In this document: positions 14,623 through 22,687 of the stretch, piece after piece | How positions within the stretch are numbered: position 1 is the first letter of the stretch | Layout: every line of letters begins with the position of its first letter | Assembly: GCF_000428945.1 (NCBI RefSeq) | Contig: NZ_AUAX01000006.1 | Span: forward strand, 332,003 to 396,002 | Length of the DNA: 64,000 nt | From: Hamadaea tsunoensis DSM 44101 | GTDB taxonomy: Bacteria > Actinomycetota > Actinomycetes > Mycobacteriales > Micromonosporaceae | Reading direction: 5' to 3' | The notes under the pieces: generated by a model | What the model saw: only the letters and a program-made list of their open reading frames with translations | The model's database searches: none | What the model was told of the DNA's origin: nothing | Made by a program: the position numbers and the translations under genes

Positions 14623-15177
14623 ATGGCGACCCATGGGGTGCGGCTGCTGCGTAATGCGCTCAGCAGCGCGGCCGTGTTGGCGGTGATCCTTTTCGTCGCC
14701 TTCGGACTGCCCGCCATCAACCGGGCGGTTCCGGCTTCCAAGGACATCGTGGGCGGTCGCGCGTACACCGTGGGTGGCGGGGTCAGTGTCGTGCCGCCGC
14801 TCCGAGCGGAGATCGATCCCAGCAAGACCCGGCCCGCCGCCGACCGGGGGACGGTGCTGTTCCTGCTCGGCGCGGTGCGCTACGTGATCGTGGTCGCGCC
14901 CTTCTCCGGCGGGCTCGGCGACGCCGCCGCCCGCCTCCGCGAGAAGATCACCGCTACCCGCGGCTACCAGGTGACCGGTGACGAGGCCGCGGTACGCACG
15001 TCGACGGGCCTGCCCGGCCTGGCCGGCTGCTACAGCGCGCCCGGCCGGCTGGGGCGGTACGCCGTCTTCGTCAGCGGCGGCAGCTCGATCGAGGTCACCA
15101 TCAGCGGGACCGAGGATCAGCTGGCCGGCCAGATGGCCGGGATCGAGGCCAGCGTCTCCTCGATCCAGCGGAAGTAG
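14623..15177 (+). CDS. Hypothetical membrane-anchored protein upstream of PrsW
   Basis: This 184-aa protein has a single N-terminal membrane helix (about residues 11-30, ALSSAAVLAVILFVAFGLPA) and an extracytoplasmic domain of about 150 residues with Gly-rich strands (GGRAYTVGGGVSVVPPLRAEID, YVIVVAPFSGGLGDAAARL, SIEVTISGTEDQL). A TAGCGT hexamer 6 nt before ATG 14623 suggests a leaderless start. It ends 5 nt before the PrsW-family gene, so the two probably form an operon, and it could be a substrate or partner of that protease. No family was recognised. Confidence 0.6.
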   Translation: MATHGVRLLRNALSSAAVLAVILFVAFGLPAINRAVPASKDIVGGRAYTVGGGVSVVPPLRAEIDPSKTRPAADRGTVLFLLGAVRYVIVVAPFSGGLGDAAARLREKITATRGYQVTGDEAAVRTSTGLPGLAGCYSAPGRLGRYAVFVSGGSSIEVTISGTEDQLAGQMAGIEASVSSIQRK

Positions 15178-15182
15178 GGCCC

Positions 15183-16484
15183 ATGACAGCGGAGTCCGTT
15201 CGCCCGACCCCACGGTCGGCGCGGGCCGTGCAATCCCTGCGCATGCCGGCGTTCTGGCTGCTCACCGGTCTGCTTCTGGTCTGCGGTGCCCGGTTGTTCA
15301 CGATGCTTTCCACCGCGTACGCGAAGTACCCGGTCGCGACCGTCGCGGCGGTTGTCCTGTTCGGCCTGTACGCGGTGCCGTTCTGGCTGTTCATCGCCTC
15401 GATGGATTTCGTCGAGCGAGAGCCGCCCCTGCTGCTGGCGACGGCGTTCGCCTGGGGCGCCGCGGTCGCGACGACGGTCGCCATTCCGGGCAACCAGGCG
15501 ATCCATGATCTGCTGGCGAAGCTGGTCTCACCGGAGTTCGCGGCCGCCTGGGGATCGGCGATCGCCGGGCCGACGATCGAGGAGCTGCTCAAGGGCCTCG
15601 GTGTGATCGTCATCGTGCTCATCGCCCGGGCGCAGATCAACAGCGTGCTCGACGGCATGGTCTACGGCGCGCTGGTCGGCTTGGGTTTCCAGGTCGTCGA
15701 GGACATCGTGTACGCGGTCAACGCGGTCGCCGTGGCCGGCCAGGGCGACGAGGTCGGCCCGGTCGTGTCGACGGTGTTCCTGCGCGGCTTCATCGCCGGC
15801 CTGTGGAGCCACACCATCTTCTCGGCGCTGGTCGGCGGCGGCATCGCGTACTTCCTGGTGCACCGGGAACGGTCGACGGTCAACCGGCTGGGCGGTGCCC
15901 TGCTCGGCTTCGCCGGGGCCTGGCTGCTGCACTTCCTCTGGAACTCGCCGCTGCTGGCCGACGGCATCGGGGGCGGCGCGGGCGGCGTACTCCTCGGATT
16001 GCTCATCAAGGGCCTGCCCGCGCTGGTGCTGGTGCTGAGCCTGGCGTGGCTGGCCCGCAAGCGCGAGGCGACCTTCTACCTGGCGCAGCTCGGAGCGGTG
16101 CACGACCCGCAGGTGGCGACGGCGGAGGAGGTCGCGACCCTGGCGGACGGCCGGCTGCGCCACCGGGCGCGGGAGCACGCCAAGAAGCTCGTGGGGTCGA
16201 AGGGCGCCCGCGCGGTCCGGGCCCTGCAACGCGCCCAGTGCCGGTACGCCGTCGAGCTCAGCCGCGTACGCGACGCGGTGGGCCTGGCCGGAACCGGCCG
16301 CGATCCCGTCCTCGACCACCAGCGGGAGGCGGTTCTGACGGCGCGGGGCCGGCTGGCGGCGCTGGGCATCCAGGAGGCTCTGCCCGGTGCCCATCGCAAG
16401 CGGCGCTGGCTGTGGTGGCTGGCGCTGCTGCTGTTCGCGTCCCTGCTGCTGTTCTCGGCGGCCCGCGCGCTCGGCGGAAGCTAG
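15183..16484 (+). CDS. PrsW family intramembrane metalloprotease
   Basis: This 433-aa polytopic membrane protein contains the PrsW/CPBP-like protease motifs: GPTIEELLKGLG (catalytic Glu pair at about 133-134), GLGFQVVEDIVYAVN (about 167-181) and SHTIFSALVGGG (metal-binding His at about 215). Around eight hydrophobic helices span residues 20-290. A charged cytosolic helical region (about 295-405) and one more membrane helix near the C-terminus follow. PrsW-type proteases carry out site-1 cleavage of anti-sigma factors in Bacillus; the target here is unknown. The gene starts 5 nt after the small membrane protein. Confidence 0.9.
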   Translation: MTAESVRPTPRSARAVQSLRMPAFWLLTGLLLVCGARLFTMLSTAYAKYPVATVAAVVLFGLYAVPFWLFIASMDFVEREPPLLLATAFAWGAAVATTVAIPGNQAIHDLLAKLVSPEFAAAWGSAIAGPTIEELLKGLGVIVIVLIARAQINSVLDGMVYGALVGLGFQVVEDIVYAVNAVAVAGQGDEVGPVVSTVFLRGFIAGLWSHTIFSALVGGGIAYFLVHRERSTVNRLGGALLGFAGAWLLHFLWNSPLLADGIGGGAGGVLLGLLIKGLPALVLVLSLAWLARKREATFYLAQLGAVHDPQVATAEEVATLADGRLRHRAREHAKKLVGSKGARAVRALQRAQCRYAVELSRVRDAVGLAGTGRDPVLDHQREAVLTARGRLAALGIQEALPGAHRKRRWLWWLALLLFASLLLFSAARALGGS

Positions 16485-16594
16485 CCGGGCATGGCGACGG
16501 CAGCCGAGGAGGGCGGCGCGATGGGCCCGAGGAAGGCGGTTCCGGTACGAGAAACCAGAACCGCCTGCCTATGGACCACACCCGTCCGGGCGAA

Positions 16595-16807
16595 TCAGTC
16601 CGGTCGCCCGTCCTGATCGAGATCGACGAGCCGGACGTTGACCTCGCCGTCCCCGTCCGGATCGAGCTCGACCAGGTCGGAGACGCCGTCGCCATCGGTG
16701 TCCTTCACCCACACGTCGGGCTGGCCGTCGTGGTCGGTGTCGAAAGTGGCGAGCGTCGTCTCCTCGTCGCCGCGAGTCGCCTTGCCACCCGTCTCCGTGT
16801 CACTCAT
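16595..16807 (-). CDS. Small acidic protein with Ca2+-binding-type DxDxDG repeats
   Basis: This is a 70-aa, highly acidic protein. From residue 22 on it contains four consecutive Asp-rich loops: FDTDHDGQPDVWV, DTDGDGVSDLVEL, DPDGDGEVNVRLV and DLDQDGRPD. They match the DxDxDG calcium-binding loop of EF-hand-like and thrombospondin type 3 repeats. There is no signal peptide, so it is probably cytoplasmic, perhaps a calcium buffer or sensor. It stands alone and no named family is assigned. Confidence 0.7.
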   Translation of the reverse strand: MSDTETGGKATRGDEETTLATFDTDHDGQPDVWVKDTDGDGVSDLVELDPDGDGEVNVRLVDLDQDGRPD

Positions 16808-16947
16808 GGAGCACGAGGGTAGGCGTCTTCGCGAGCGGTCGCCAGCGGCACCCGGTAATGCGTGAACGCAGGAGATCCTGGTCCGCGCCGACAGCGGCGA
16901 GCAGCCGAGAGCTGCTCGCCGAGCGTGCGAAAGTGATCTTCTGCGCG

Positions 16948-17169
16948 TCAGGGACGACGTACGGCCCAGTTGGGGTCCGGGTCCGGGTCCTCGTCCTGGT
17001 CCTCCGGGTCGTCGACGTCGTACTCGTCGTACTCGTCGATGTCCTCGTCGGACTTGATGGCGGCGCCGCCGAGTTCTCGCTGCAGTGCCGCGAGGTCGGT
17101 GTTCGGGGAGTGGTACTTCAACTCCCTCGCCACCTTAGTCTGCTTGGCCTTAGCACGGCCGCGTCCCAT
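16948..17169 (-). CDS. DUF3073 family protein
   Basis: This 73-aa protein begins MGRGRAKAKQTKVARELKYHSPNTD, the near-invariant start of DUF3073 proteins, which are conserved in actinobacteria and of unknown function. After LAALQRELGG the C-terminal half is extremely acidic (DEDIDEYDEYDVDD...DEDPDPDPN), giving a basic head and acidic tail. GAGGGGG lies 7 nt before ATG 17169. It is downstream of vdh, an arrangement I recall near bldC and purM in Streptomyces. Confidence 0.93.
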   Translation of the reverse strand: MGRGRAKAKQTKVARELKYHSPNTDLAALQRELGGAAIKSDEDIDEYDEYDVDDPEDQDEDPDPDPNWAVRRP

Positions 17170-17349
17170 GGACCGACCCCCTCGCACATGAATGTCGGGG
17201 CAGCCCGAAGGCGGGCCCCGATGACGTCAGGCATCTCTCGTGGCTCATACGGTACACAGGTGTTGGCGTCTTCGGCACCTCGGGCTCCACTCCATGTTGC
17301 GAGTGGCGCCGAAGAACTGTCCGAATTGCGACGGTAACGGGTCCTGTGC

Positions 17350-17380
17350 GGAACCGGTCGTGACCCACACGCCCGGTTCC
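17350..17380. terminator. Candidate hairpin downstream of vdh
   Basis: GGAACCGG (17350-17357) pairs with CCGGTTCC (17373-17380) across a 15-nt loop, 36 nt beyond the stop of the minus-strand dehydrogenase gene. There is no T-tract and the role is inferred from place. Confidence 0.35.
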
Positions 17381-17416
17381 GATGAACCGTTCAGACGAGC
17401 CGTTCGCGACCCGGGG

Positions 17417-18481
17417 TCAGACCCGGATCGTGCGCAGCCGCCCGACATCCGCCATCCGCCGCTCGGCGAGACGGTCCGCGGCGGTGGCCGGCGAAACCCC
17501 CTCGACGTCGGCGAGCTGGAGGATCTCCCGTGTCGTGTCATAGATCTTGGTCGCCCGCAGCTTGGCGCGGTCGAAGTTGAAGCCCTCGATCTCGTCGGCG
17601 ACCTGGATCACGCCACCGGCGTTGACGACGTAATCGGGAGCGTAGAGGATTCCGCGCTCGGCGAGCAGCTTCTCCACGCCGGGATGTGCCAACTGGTTGT
17701 TGGCCGCGCCCGCGACGATCCGCGCCCGCAGAACCGGTACGGAGTCGTCGTTCAGGGCCCCGCCCAGCGCGCACGGCGCGTACACGTCGATGTCGCTGGC
17801 GATGAGCCCGAGGGTGTCGTCGACGAGCGTGATCTCCGGGTAGGTGGCGCGGGCCCAGGAGCGGGCCGCCTCGCTCGGGTCGGTCGCGACGATCGCCGCG
17901 CCGTCCTCGATCAGGTGACCGGCGAGGTACTTGCCGACCTTGCCCAGGCCGGCGATGCCGACCGTGCGGCCCTTGAGCGAGGGCGTGCCCCAGCGGTGCT
18001 CCGCCGCGGCGCGCATGCCCTGGAAGACGCCCCAGGCGGTGAGGATCGAGGAGTCGCCGGCGCCGCCGTTCTCGACGCTGCGGCCGGTCACGAACCGCGT
18101 CTCGCGGGCCACCACGTCCATGTCCTGCACATAGGTGCCGACGTCGCAGGCGGTCCAGTAGCGGCCGTTGAGGGACTGGATGAACCGGCCGTAGGCCCGC
18201 AGCAGCGCCTCGGACTTGTCCCGGACCGGGTCACCCCAGATGACGGCCTTGCCGCCGCCGAGGTCGAGCCCGGCGAGGGCGTTCTTGTACGCCATCCCCC
18301 GCGACAGTTCGAGCACGTCGTGCAGGGCCTCCTCCTCGGAGGCGTACGGGTAGAAGCGGGTGCCACCGAGCGCGGGGCCGAGCGCGGTCGAGTAGACGCC
18401 GATGATCGCTTTGAGGCCGCTCGCCCGATCCGAGCAGAAGACGACCTGTTCGTGGCCGGTGTCGGCGCTGAAGACGCCCAT
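17417..18481 (-). CDS. vdh: Valine/leucine dehydrogenase (Glu/Leu/Phe/Val dehydrogenase family)
   Basis: This 354-aa cytoplasmic enzyme oxidatively deaminates branched-chain amino acids with NAD. The substrate domain shows [35 protein letters not shown] (with the catalytic Lys residues) and [10 protein letters not shown]; the NAD domain has [25 protein letters not shown]; then [10 protein letters not shown] and GAANNQL follow. ATG 18481 is preceded by GAGGAG at 6 nt; the 54-codon upstream extension is not coding-like. Valine dehydrogenase supplies acyl-CoA precursors in streptomycetes, and the gene is recalled as a neighbour of bldC there. Confidence 0.93.
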   Translation of the reverse strand: MGVFSADTGHEQVVFCSDRASGLKAIIGVYSTALGPALGGTRFYPYASEEEALHDVLELSRGMAYKNALAGLDLGGGKAVIWGDPVRDKSEALLRAYGRFIQSLNGRYWTACDVGTYVQDMDVVARETRFVTGRSVENGGAGDSSILTAWGVFQGMRAAAEHRWGTPSLKGRTVGIAGLGKVGKYLAGHLIEDGAAIVATDPSEAARSWARATYPEITLVDDTLGLIASDIDVYAPCALGGALNDDSVPVLRARIVAGAANNQLAHPGVEKLLAERGILYAPDYVVNAGGVIQVADEIEGFNFDRAKLRATKIYDTTREILQLADVEGVSPATAADRLAERRMADVGRLRTIRV

Positions 18482-18633
18482 GGGAACTCCTCGTTGAGTC
18501 TGTGAGCCTTCGTGAGGCCTGGCGGTGGAGGCAGGCCGCTGTGGGTGGTGCGGATCCTCCCGCCTGAGCCTACCGAGAACCAGGCCTGCTCTTGTACATG
18601 CGCCGGGCCCCCGATGCGTGGGAGGATCGCGAC

Positions 18634-19473
18634 GTGCCGTCACAGTTCGCCGCGTATCTGCGCGTCTATGAGCCGCTGGCCGCGTTCGATCGGGAACGCC
18701 AGCGTTACTGGCGCCGGTATCTGGACGAGGGTCGGGCGATCGGGTCGGCCGAAGGACCCGGCCGGCAGCGCGTGACGGTCCTCGAGGCCCTCGGCGCGGG
18801 CTGGTCCCGGCTGCCGGACCTGCCCGAGGAGGCGTACGTCCTGACGACCGAGAACGGCGCTCTCGTGTGCCCCTGGAACCTGCGCGTACGCGTCGCCGAG
18901 GCGGCCCTGACGGCCCGGGACGGCGTACCGGCGGTGCTCGCAGACGCCTTCGTGCCGCCCGCGCTGGCCGGGATCGCCCGCTCGGTCCTGTCGGACTTCC
19001 GGGGCGGCGCCCAGGTCCTCGACCACGGCCTGCCGCGGGTGCACGAACACGTCGCGACGTGGGGCGTACCGCTGCGCTGGTTCCTGTTCATCGACTTCGC
19101 CGAGCGCGAGGTGTCCGTCGGCCCGGGGCGGCGCCTGCTGCGCTACCGGACGCAGATCGGCCAGGCTCGCCGGCGGGCGCATCAGGGGCTGGGCATCCTG
19201 CGCCGGACGATGGGGCAGGTGGCGATCACCGATTCCGTCGCGGAGGGTACGCGCTGGCTCGAGGAGTTCCACCCCGGCTCGGTGGTCGAGTTGGACTACG
19301 GCGGGCTTGTCCATCTGTTTAGCGACGAAGACCTGCTTGCCGACGATTCGCCCCGACTTGTAGCGGACGGTCTTACCGCACTTGCGGACGGTGACGGCGA
19401 ACTCGCTACCGAGCGGTACGAGAAGCTCGTCGACCGCTGGCGTGCCATTCAGCTGATGGAACGTTGCAACTGA
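18634..19473 (+). CDS. Conserved hypothetical protein between vdh and bldC
   Basis: This is a 279-aa soluble protein of unknown function. The opening [26 protein letters not shown] and later [38 protein letters not shown] and DYGGLVHLF are distinct sequence blocks. I recall a protein in the equivalent position beside bldC in Streptomyces, which suggests conserved linkage. The GTG at 18634 is chosen because GGAGG lies 8 nt before it; ATG 18598 is possible but lacks a ribosome site. It is divergent from vdh. Confidence 0.75.
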   Translation: MPSQFAAYLRVYEPLAAFDRERQRYWRRYLDEGRAIGSAEGPGRQRVTVLEALGAGWSRLPDLPEEAYVLTTENGALVCPWNLRVRVAEAALTARDGVPAVLADAFVPPALAGIARSVLSDFRGGAQVLDHGLPRVHEHVATWGVPLRWFLFIDFAEREVSVGPGRRLLRYRTQIGQARRRAHQGLGILRRTMGQVAITDSVAEGTRWLEEFHPGSVVELDYGGLVHLFSDEDLLADDSPRLVADGLTALADGDGELATERYEKLVDRWRAIQLMERCN

Positions 19474-19739
19474 CCATCGGCCGAGCGGGCTCCGGAATCG
19501 AACTGAATTATCTAGATCAAGGAAGCCTGAAAGAGCCCACAATTGGGGCGCAATCCGTCATCCTTGCCGGGTATTTTGTCCGGCTTTTTGCGCTTATATC
19601 ATTGATTCCTCATCCGTCCATCTACGGACCTTCACCCGTTCGGCCCATGTCGGACATCGTGGACGAGCCGGACTATGGGAGTCGCGTTGGCCGGCGGGAC
19701 CCCGGCCTTCGTTTGTAGGTACTTGTGGAGGAGTGACCC

Positions 19740-19949
19740 ATGGCGTCGCGTACGCACGAACCCGAGCCGCTGCTGACCCCCGCCGAAGTGGCGTCGATGT
19801 TCCGTGTCGACCCCAAGACGGTGACCCGGTGGGCGAAGGCCGGCAAGCTCAGCGCCATCCGCACTCTGGGTGGCCACCGCCGTTACCGCGAGTCGGAGGT
19901 GCGCGCGCTTCTGCAGGGTCAGATCCCGCAGCAGCGCCAAGGCGACTGA
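19740..19949 (+). CDS. bldC: BldC, developmental transcriptional regulator
   Basis: This 69-aa protein is a compact MerR-like winged helix-turn-helix: LLTPAEVASMFRVDPKTVTRWAKAGKLSAIRTLGGHRRYRESEVRALL fills almost the whole chain. BldC in Streptomyces binds DNA as head-to-tail oligomers and delays the start of sporulation by repressing sporulation genes. GGAGGAG is 6 nt before the ATG. The 266-bp region upstream has no obvious gene and should hold its promoter. A hairpin follows the gene. Confidence 0.97.
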   Translation: MASRTHEPEPLLTPAEVASMFRVDPKTVTRWAKAGKLSAIRTLGGHRRYRESEVRALLQGQIPQQRQGD

Positions 19950-19984
19950 GCCTGGCTCAGTTCGGCGCTCCACCCCGGAGGCAG

Positions 19985-20033
19985 ACAGTGATGGAGGGAG
20001 CCGGTCCACCAAGGGACCTGCTCCCTCCACTGT
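19985..20033. terminator. Bidirectional hairpin between bldC and the RiPP precursor
   Basis: ACAGTG..GGAGGGAGC (19985-20001) pairs with GCTCCCTCC.ACTGT (20020-20033) with a 2-nt bulge and an 18-nt loop. It lies 36 nt after bldC and about 75 nt after the convergent precursor gene, so it can end both transcripts. Confidence 0.65.
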
Positions 20034-20081
20034 GTACGGAACTGATAGGGAAGCCTGCCGCTCGCTGACGCGGCTTCGGGA

Positions 20082-20123
20082 CGGCTCTTACTTCTGGGGC
20101 CGCGGCTCTTACTTCTGGGGCCG
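20082..20123. repeat. Perfect 21-bp tandem duplication at the RiPP precursor 3' end
   Basis: Bases 20082-20102 and 20103-20123 are identical (each begins CGGCTCTTACTTC). On the minus strand each unit reads Arg-Pro-Gln-Lys-stop-Glu-Pro, so the last four codons and the stop codon of the precursor gene are duplicated in frame just downstream. Confidence 0.9.
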
Positions 20124-20309
20124 GTTGGAGAACTGGTAGAAGGTCGGGAACGCGTCCTCGAACGGCCTCGGCCCGGCGACCGGCCCGCCCGGCGTGGCGG
20201 CCCGCGTACGCCACGTCTGCTCGGCCTCGCCGACCAGTTCGGCTACGCCCTCGGCGCGTACGCGGTCGGCGAGATCACCGGCCGTCGCCGCGGTGCTGCG
20301 GTGCGGCAT
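20109..20309 (-). CDS. Putative cyclophane RiPP precursor peptide
   Basis: This is a 66-aa peptide coded directly downstream of, and overlapping by 35 nt, a radical SAM gene. The first 49 residues form a charged, helical leader (LADRVRAEGVAELVGEAEQTW). The C-terminal core has Phe at 50, 54, 57 and 60, giving F-E-D, then consecutive F-P-T, F-Y-Q and F-S-N triplets before RPQK. Three-residue aromatic-X-X units are typical substrates for radical SAM enzymes that link an aromatic ring to the third residue. A strong GGAGGGAG ribosome site lies 9 nt before ATG 20309. It resembles the AmcA-type actinobacterial multiple-cyclophane precursors as I recall them. No protease or exporter is adjacent. Confidence 0.72.
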   Translation of the reverse strand: MPHRSTAATAGDLADRVRAEGVAELVGEAEQTWRTRAATPGGPVAGPRPFEDAFPTFYQFSNRPQK

Positions 20310-21435
20310 GGTCCAACACTCCCTCCATCAAGTGGATCTTGCTGTTGCGGCAGTGTTCCGTGACCGTACCGTCAAACCGGCCGTGCTCGAAGTACCGGTT
20401 GGCCGCATGGGCACCACCGCAGAAGCCGAAGTACGGGCACACCGCCCGGCATGCCTCCACGCCGCGCAGGTACTCGCCGATCCAGGCCGCCTCGCCGGCC
20501 CGCCGCACGATCTCGTCGAGCGGCTGGTGCAGCACGTTGCCGGTCGCGAAGTCGCCGTAGTGCGGGCTCGAGAACCCGGCCAGCTCCGGCGAGAGCAGCG
20601 TCACCGCGCCGTCGTGGGCGATCGTGGGGATCGGGTCCATCTGGCGGGGCAGGATCGCGTCCGCGTCACCGTGCAGGAGCGCGCCGGCGTACCGGATGGC
20701 GAACTCCACGTCGCGCAGCTCGATCGCCCGGTCGGTCCGCCACTGCGCCGTCAGCTCCGCCCAGAAGCCGCGCACGGCGGCCTCCGCGTACGCGTTGCTG
20801 CGGTCGTTGACCCCCTCGTGCTCCTCGATGTTGATGCCGAGCGCGTAGCAGCCCAACTCGCGGAAGTAGGGGTACAGCTCACGCGCGAGCTCCGCGCTGG
20901 GGTCCGAGACCACGCACAGCGCGGCGAAGGGTATGTCGTGCCGCCGCAGGGCCTCCGCGCCCCGCACGATCCGGGAGTACGCCTCCCGGCCGGCCCGGTC
21001 GACGCGCAGCGCGGTCCTGGCCTCGGGGCCGTCGACACTCAGTCCGATATGGACGTCGTGTTCGCGGAAGAAGTCGCACCACGCGTCGTCGATCAGCGTG
21101 GCGTTGGTCTGGATGTGGTGCTCGACCCCGTTGAACGGCGCCATCAGCGCGGCCAGGTGTTCGCGCCCGGCGGCCAGCGGCTCCCCGCCGTGCCAGACGA
21201 CGGAGAACCGGTCGCGCTCGGCCGCCCACGCGTTCACGGTCGCGGCGGTGGCGGCCGCGACCTCGACAGGCATACGCCGATCGAACTTGCGCGCCGGCAG
21301 GTAGCAGTACGCACAGTCCAGATTGCACAGTGTGGTCGGCTGCAGGATGACATACGACGGTACGGCCGAGATGCCACGCATACCGGTGTATTGGGCTACC
21401 CCGGCCGGGACGTCGGTGTCGGTTGCGTCGACCAT
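20275..21435 (-). CDS. Radical SAM/SPASM-type peptide maturase (AmcB-like)
   Basis: This 386-aa enzyme has the radical SAM cluster motif CNLDCAYC (Cys37, 41, 44), the SAM-binding WHGGEPL (about residue 100), and a C-terminal SPASM/Twitch cysteine set: Cys329, 333, 339 (CRAVCPYFGFCGG) and 362. Enzymes with this layout carry auxiliary Fe-S clusters and modify ribosomal peptides. The next gene, overlapping by 35 nt, codes a small peptide with Phe-X-X repeats, so the enzyme probably makes carbon-carbon cyclophane crosslinks there. Similarity to AmcB-type maturases is from memory. ATG 21435 lacks a clear ribosome site; Met19 is an alternative start. Confidence 0.85.
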   Translation of the reverse strand: MVDATDTDVPAGVAQYTGMRGISAVPSYVILQPTTLCNLDCAYCYLPARKFDRRMPVEVAAATAATVNAWAAERDRFSVVWHGGEPLAAGREHLAALMAPFNGVEHHIQTNATLIDDAWCDFFREHDVHIGLSVDGPEARTALRVDRAGREAYSRIVRGAEALRRHDIPFAALCVVSDPSAELARELYPYFRELGCYALGINIEEHEGVNDRSNAYAEAAVRGFWAELTAQWRTDRAIELRDVEFAIRYAGALLHGDADAILPRQMDPIPTIAHDGAVTLLSPELAGFSSPHYGDFATGNVLHQPLDEIVRRAGEAAWIGEYLRGVEACRAVCPYFGFCGGAHAANRYFEHGRFDGTVTEHCRNSKIHLMEGVLDHAAPQHRGDGR

Positions 21436-21462
21436 GCACTCATTGGAGCACCGTGAGGCGAG

Positions 21463-21485
21463 GACGGCGAGGACATCTCGCCGTC
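21463..21485 (-). terminator. Hairpin between purM and the radical SAM gene
   Basis: GACGGCGAG (21463-21471) pairs perfectly with CTCGCCGTC (21477-21485) around a 5-nt loop. It lies 5 nt after the purM stop and 28 nt before the radical SAM start, separating the purine genes from the RiPP operon. Confidence 0.65.
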
Positions 21486-21489
21486 ATCC

Positions 21490-22635
21490 TCAGCCGCGCG
21501 TGTAGGCCCCGAGCATGCGTACGTCGCCCTGGCCCTCGACGACCTCGCCGACCGCCCAGGACTCGACGCCACGCGCCGTGAGCAGGGCGAGCGACCGGTC
21601 CGCATCCTGCGCGGCGACCACGGCGAACATCCCGACGCCCATGTTGAAGGTGGCTTCCATCTCCGGCTCGTCGATGCGGCCCTTGCGCTGCACCAGGTCG
21701 AAGATGGGCTGCGGGCGCCAGGTGGAACGGTCCACAATGGCATCCATCGTGTCAGGCAGGACGCGGTTGAGGTTGCCGGGGATGCCGCCGCCGGTCACGT
21801 GGGCCAGCGCGTGCACCTCGCACTCGGCGATCAGCGTCAGGCAGTCCCGCGCGTAGATCTTCGTGGGGGTGAGCAGCTCCTCGCCCAGCGTGTGGTTGAC
21901 GCCGAGGTCCTCGACGACCGTGCCGAGCCGCAGCCGGCCCTGGCCCATCAGGACGTGGCGGACCAGCGAGTAGCCGTTGGAGTGCAGCCCGGACGAGCGC
22001 ATGGCGATGACGACGTCGCCCAGCTGTACGCGTTCGCGGCTGAGGATCTCGTCCTCCTCCACGACGCCGACGCCGTTGGCGGACAGGTCGTACTCGTGCG
22101 GCTTCATGACGCCGGGGTGCTCCGCGGTCTCGCCGCCGAGCAGGGCGCAGCCGGCCGTGCGGCAGCCGTCGGCGATACCGGCGCCGATCTCGGCGACCCG
22201 GTCCGGAACGACCTCGCCGCAGGCGATGTAGTCCAGCAGGAACAGCGGCTCGGCACCGCAGGCGACCAGGTCGTCGACGACCATCGCCACCAGGTCGATG
22301 CCGACCGTGTCGTGGATGTCCATCTGTTGCGCGATGACGAGCTTGGTGCCGACGCCGTCGGTGGACGACGCGAGTACCGGCTTCTTGTACTTCGTGACGT
22401 CGAGCCGGAACAGGCCCGAGAAGCCGCCCAGTCCGCCGATGACCTCCGGCCGGTGGGTCCGCTGAACCTTGTCCTTCAGCAGCTCGACGGCCTGATCGCC
22501 GGCGTGGATCGATACGCCCGCATCGGCGTACGTCGCGGTGCGCTTGCGGCCGTTTCCGGCCTCGTCCGCCTTGGCCGTCCAGAGTTGACGGTCGCCCGCG
22601 CCTTCGGTGGCAGGGCGCTCGGCTACGTGCGTCAC
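21490..22635 (-). CDS. purM: Phosphoribosylformylglycinamidine cyclo-ligase
   Basis: This 381-aa cytoplasmic enzyme closes the imidazole ring in step 5 of purine synthesis (FGAM + ATP to AIR). Characteristic segments are TYADAGVSIHAGDQAVELLK, LASSTDGVGTKLVIAQ, DLVAMVVDDLVACGAEPLFLLDY, GGETAEHPGVM and AHVTGGGIPGNLNRVLP. The N-terminal 30 residues are an actinobacterial-type extension. GTG 22635 is preceded by AGGGGAGT at 6 nt. It follows purF on the same strand with a 52-nt gap, forming a purF-purM operon. Confidence 0.97.
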   Translation of the reverse strand: MTHVAERPATEGAGDRQLWTAKADEAGNGRKRTATYADAGVSIHAGDQAVELLKDKVQRTHRPEVIGGLGGFSGLFRLDVTKYKKPVLASSTDGVGTKLVIAQQMDIHDTVGIDLVAMVVDDLVACGAEPLFLLDYIACGEVVPDRVAEIGAGIADGCRTAGCALLGGETAEHPGVMKPHEYDLSANGVGVVEEDEILSRERVQLGDVVIAMRSSGLHSNGYSLVRHVLMGQGRLRLGTVVEDLGVNHTLGEELLTPTKIYARDCLTLIAECEVHALAHVTGGGIPGNLNRVLPDTMDAIVDRSTWRPQPIFDLVQRKGRIDEPEMEATFNMGVGMFAVVAAQDADRSLALLTARGVESWAVGEVVEGQGDVRMLGAYTRG

Positions 22636-22687
22636 GGTGCTACTCCCCTTTGTTGATCAACGCGGCTGTCCGCATGCAGACGCGTGT

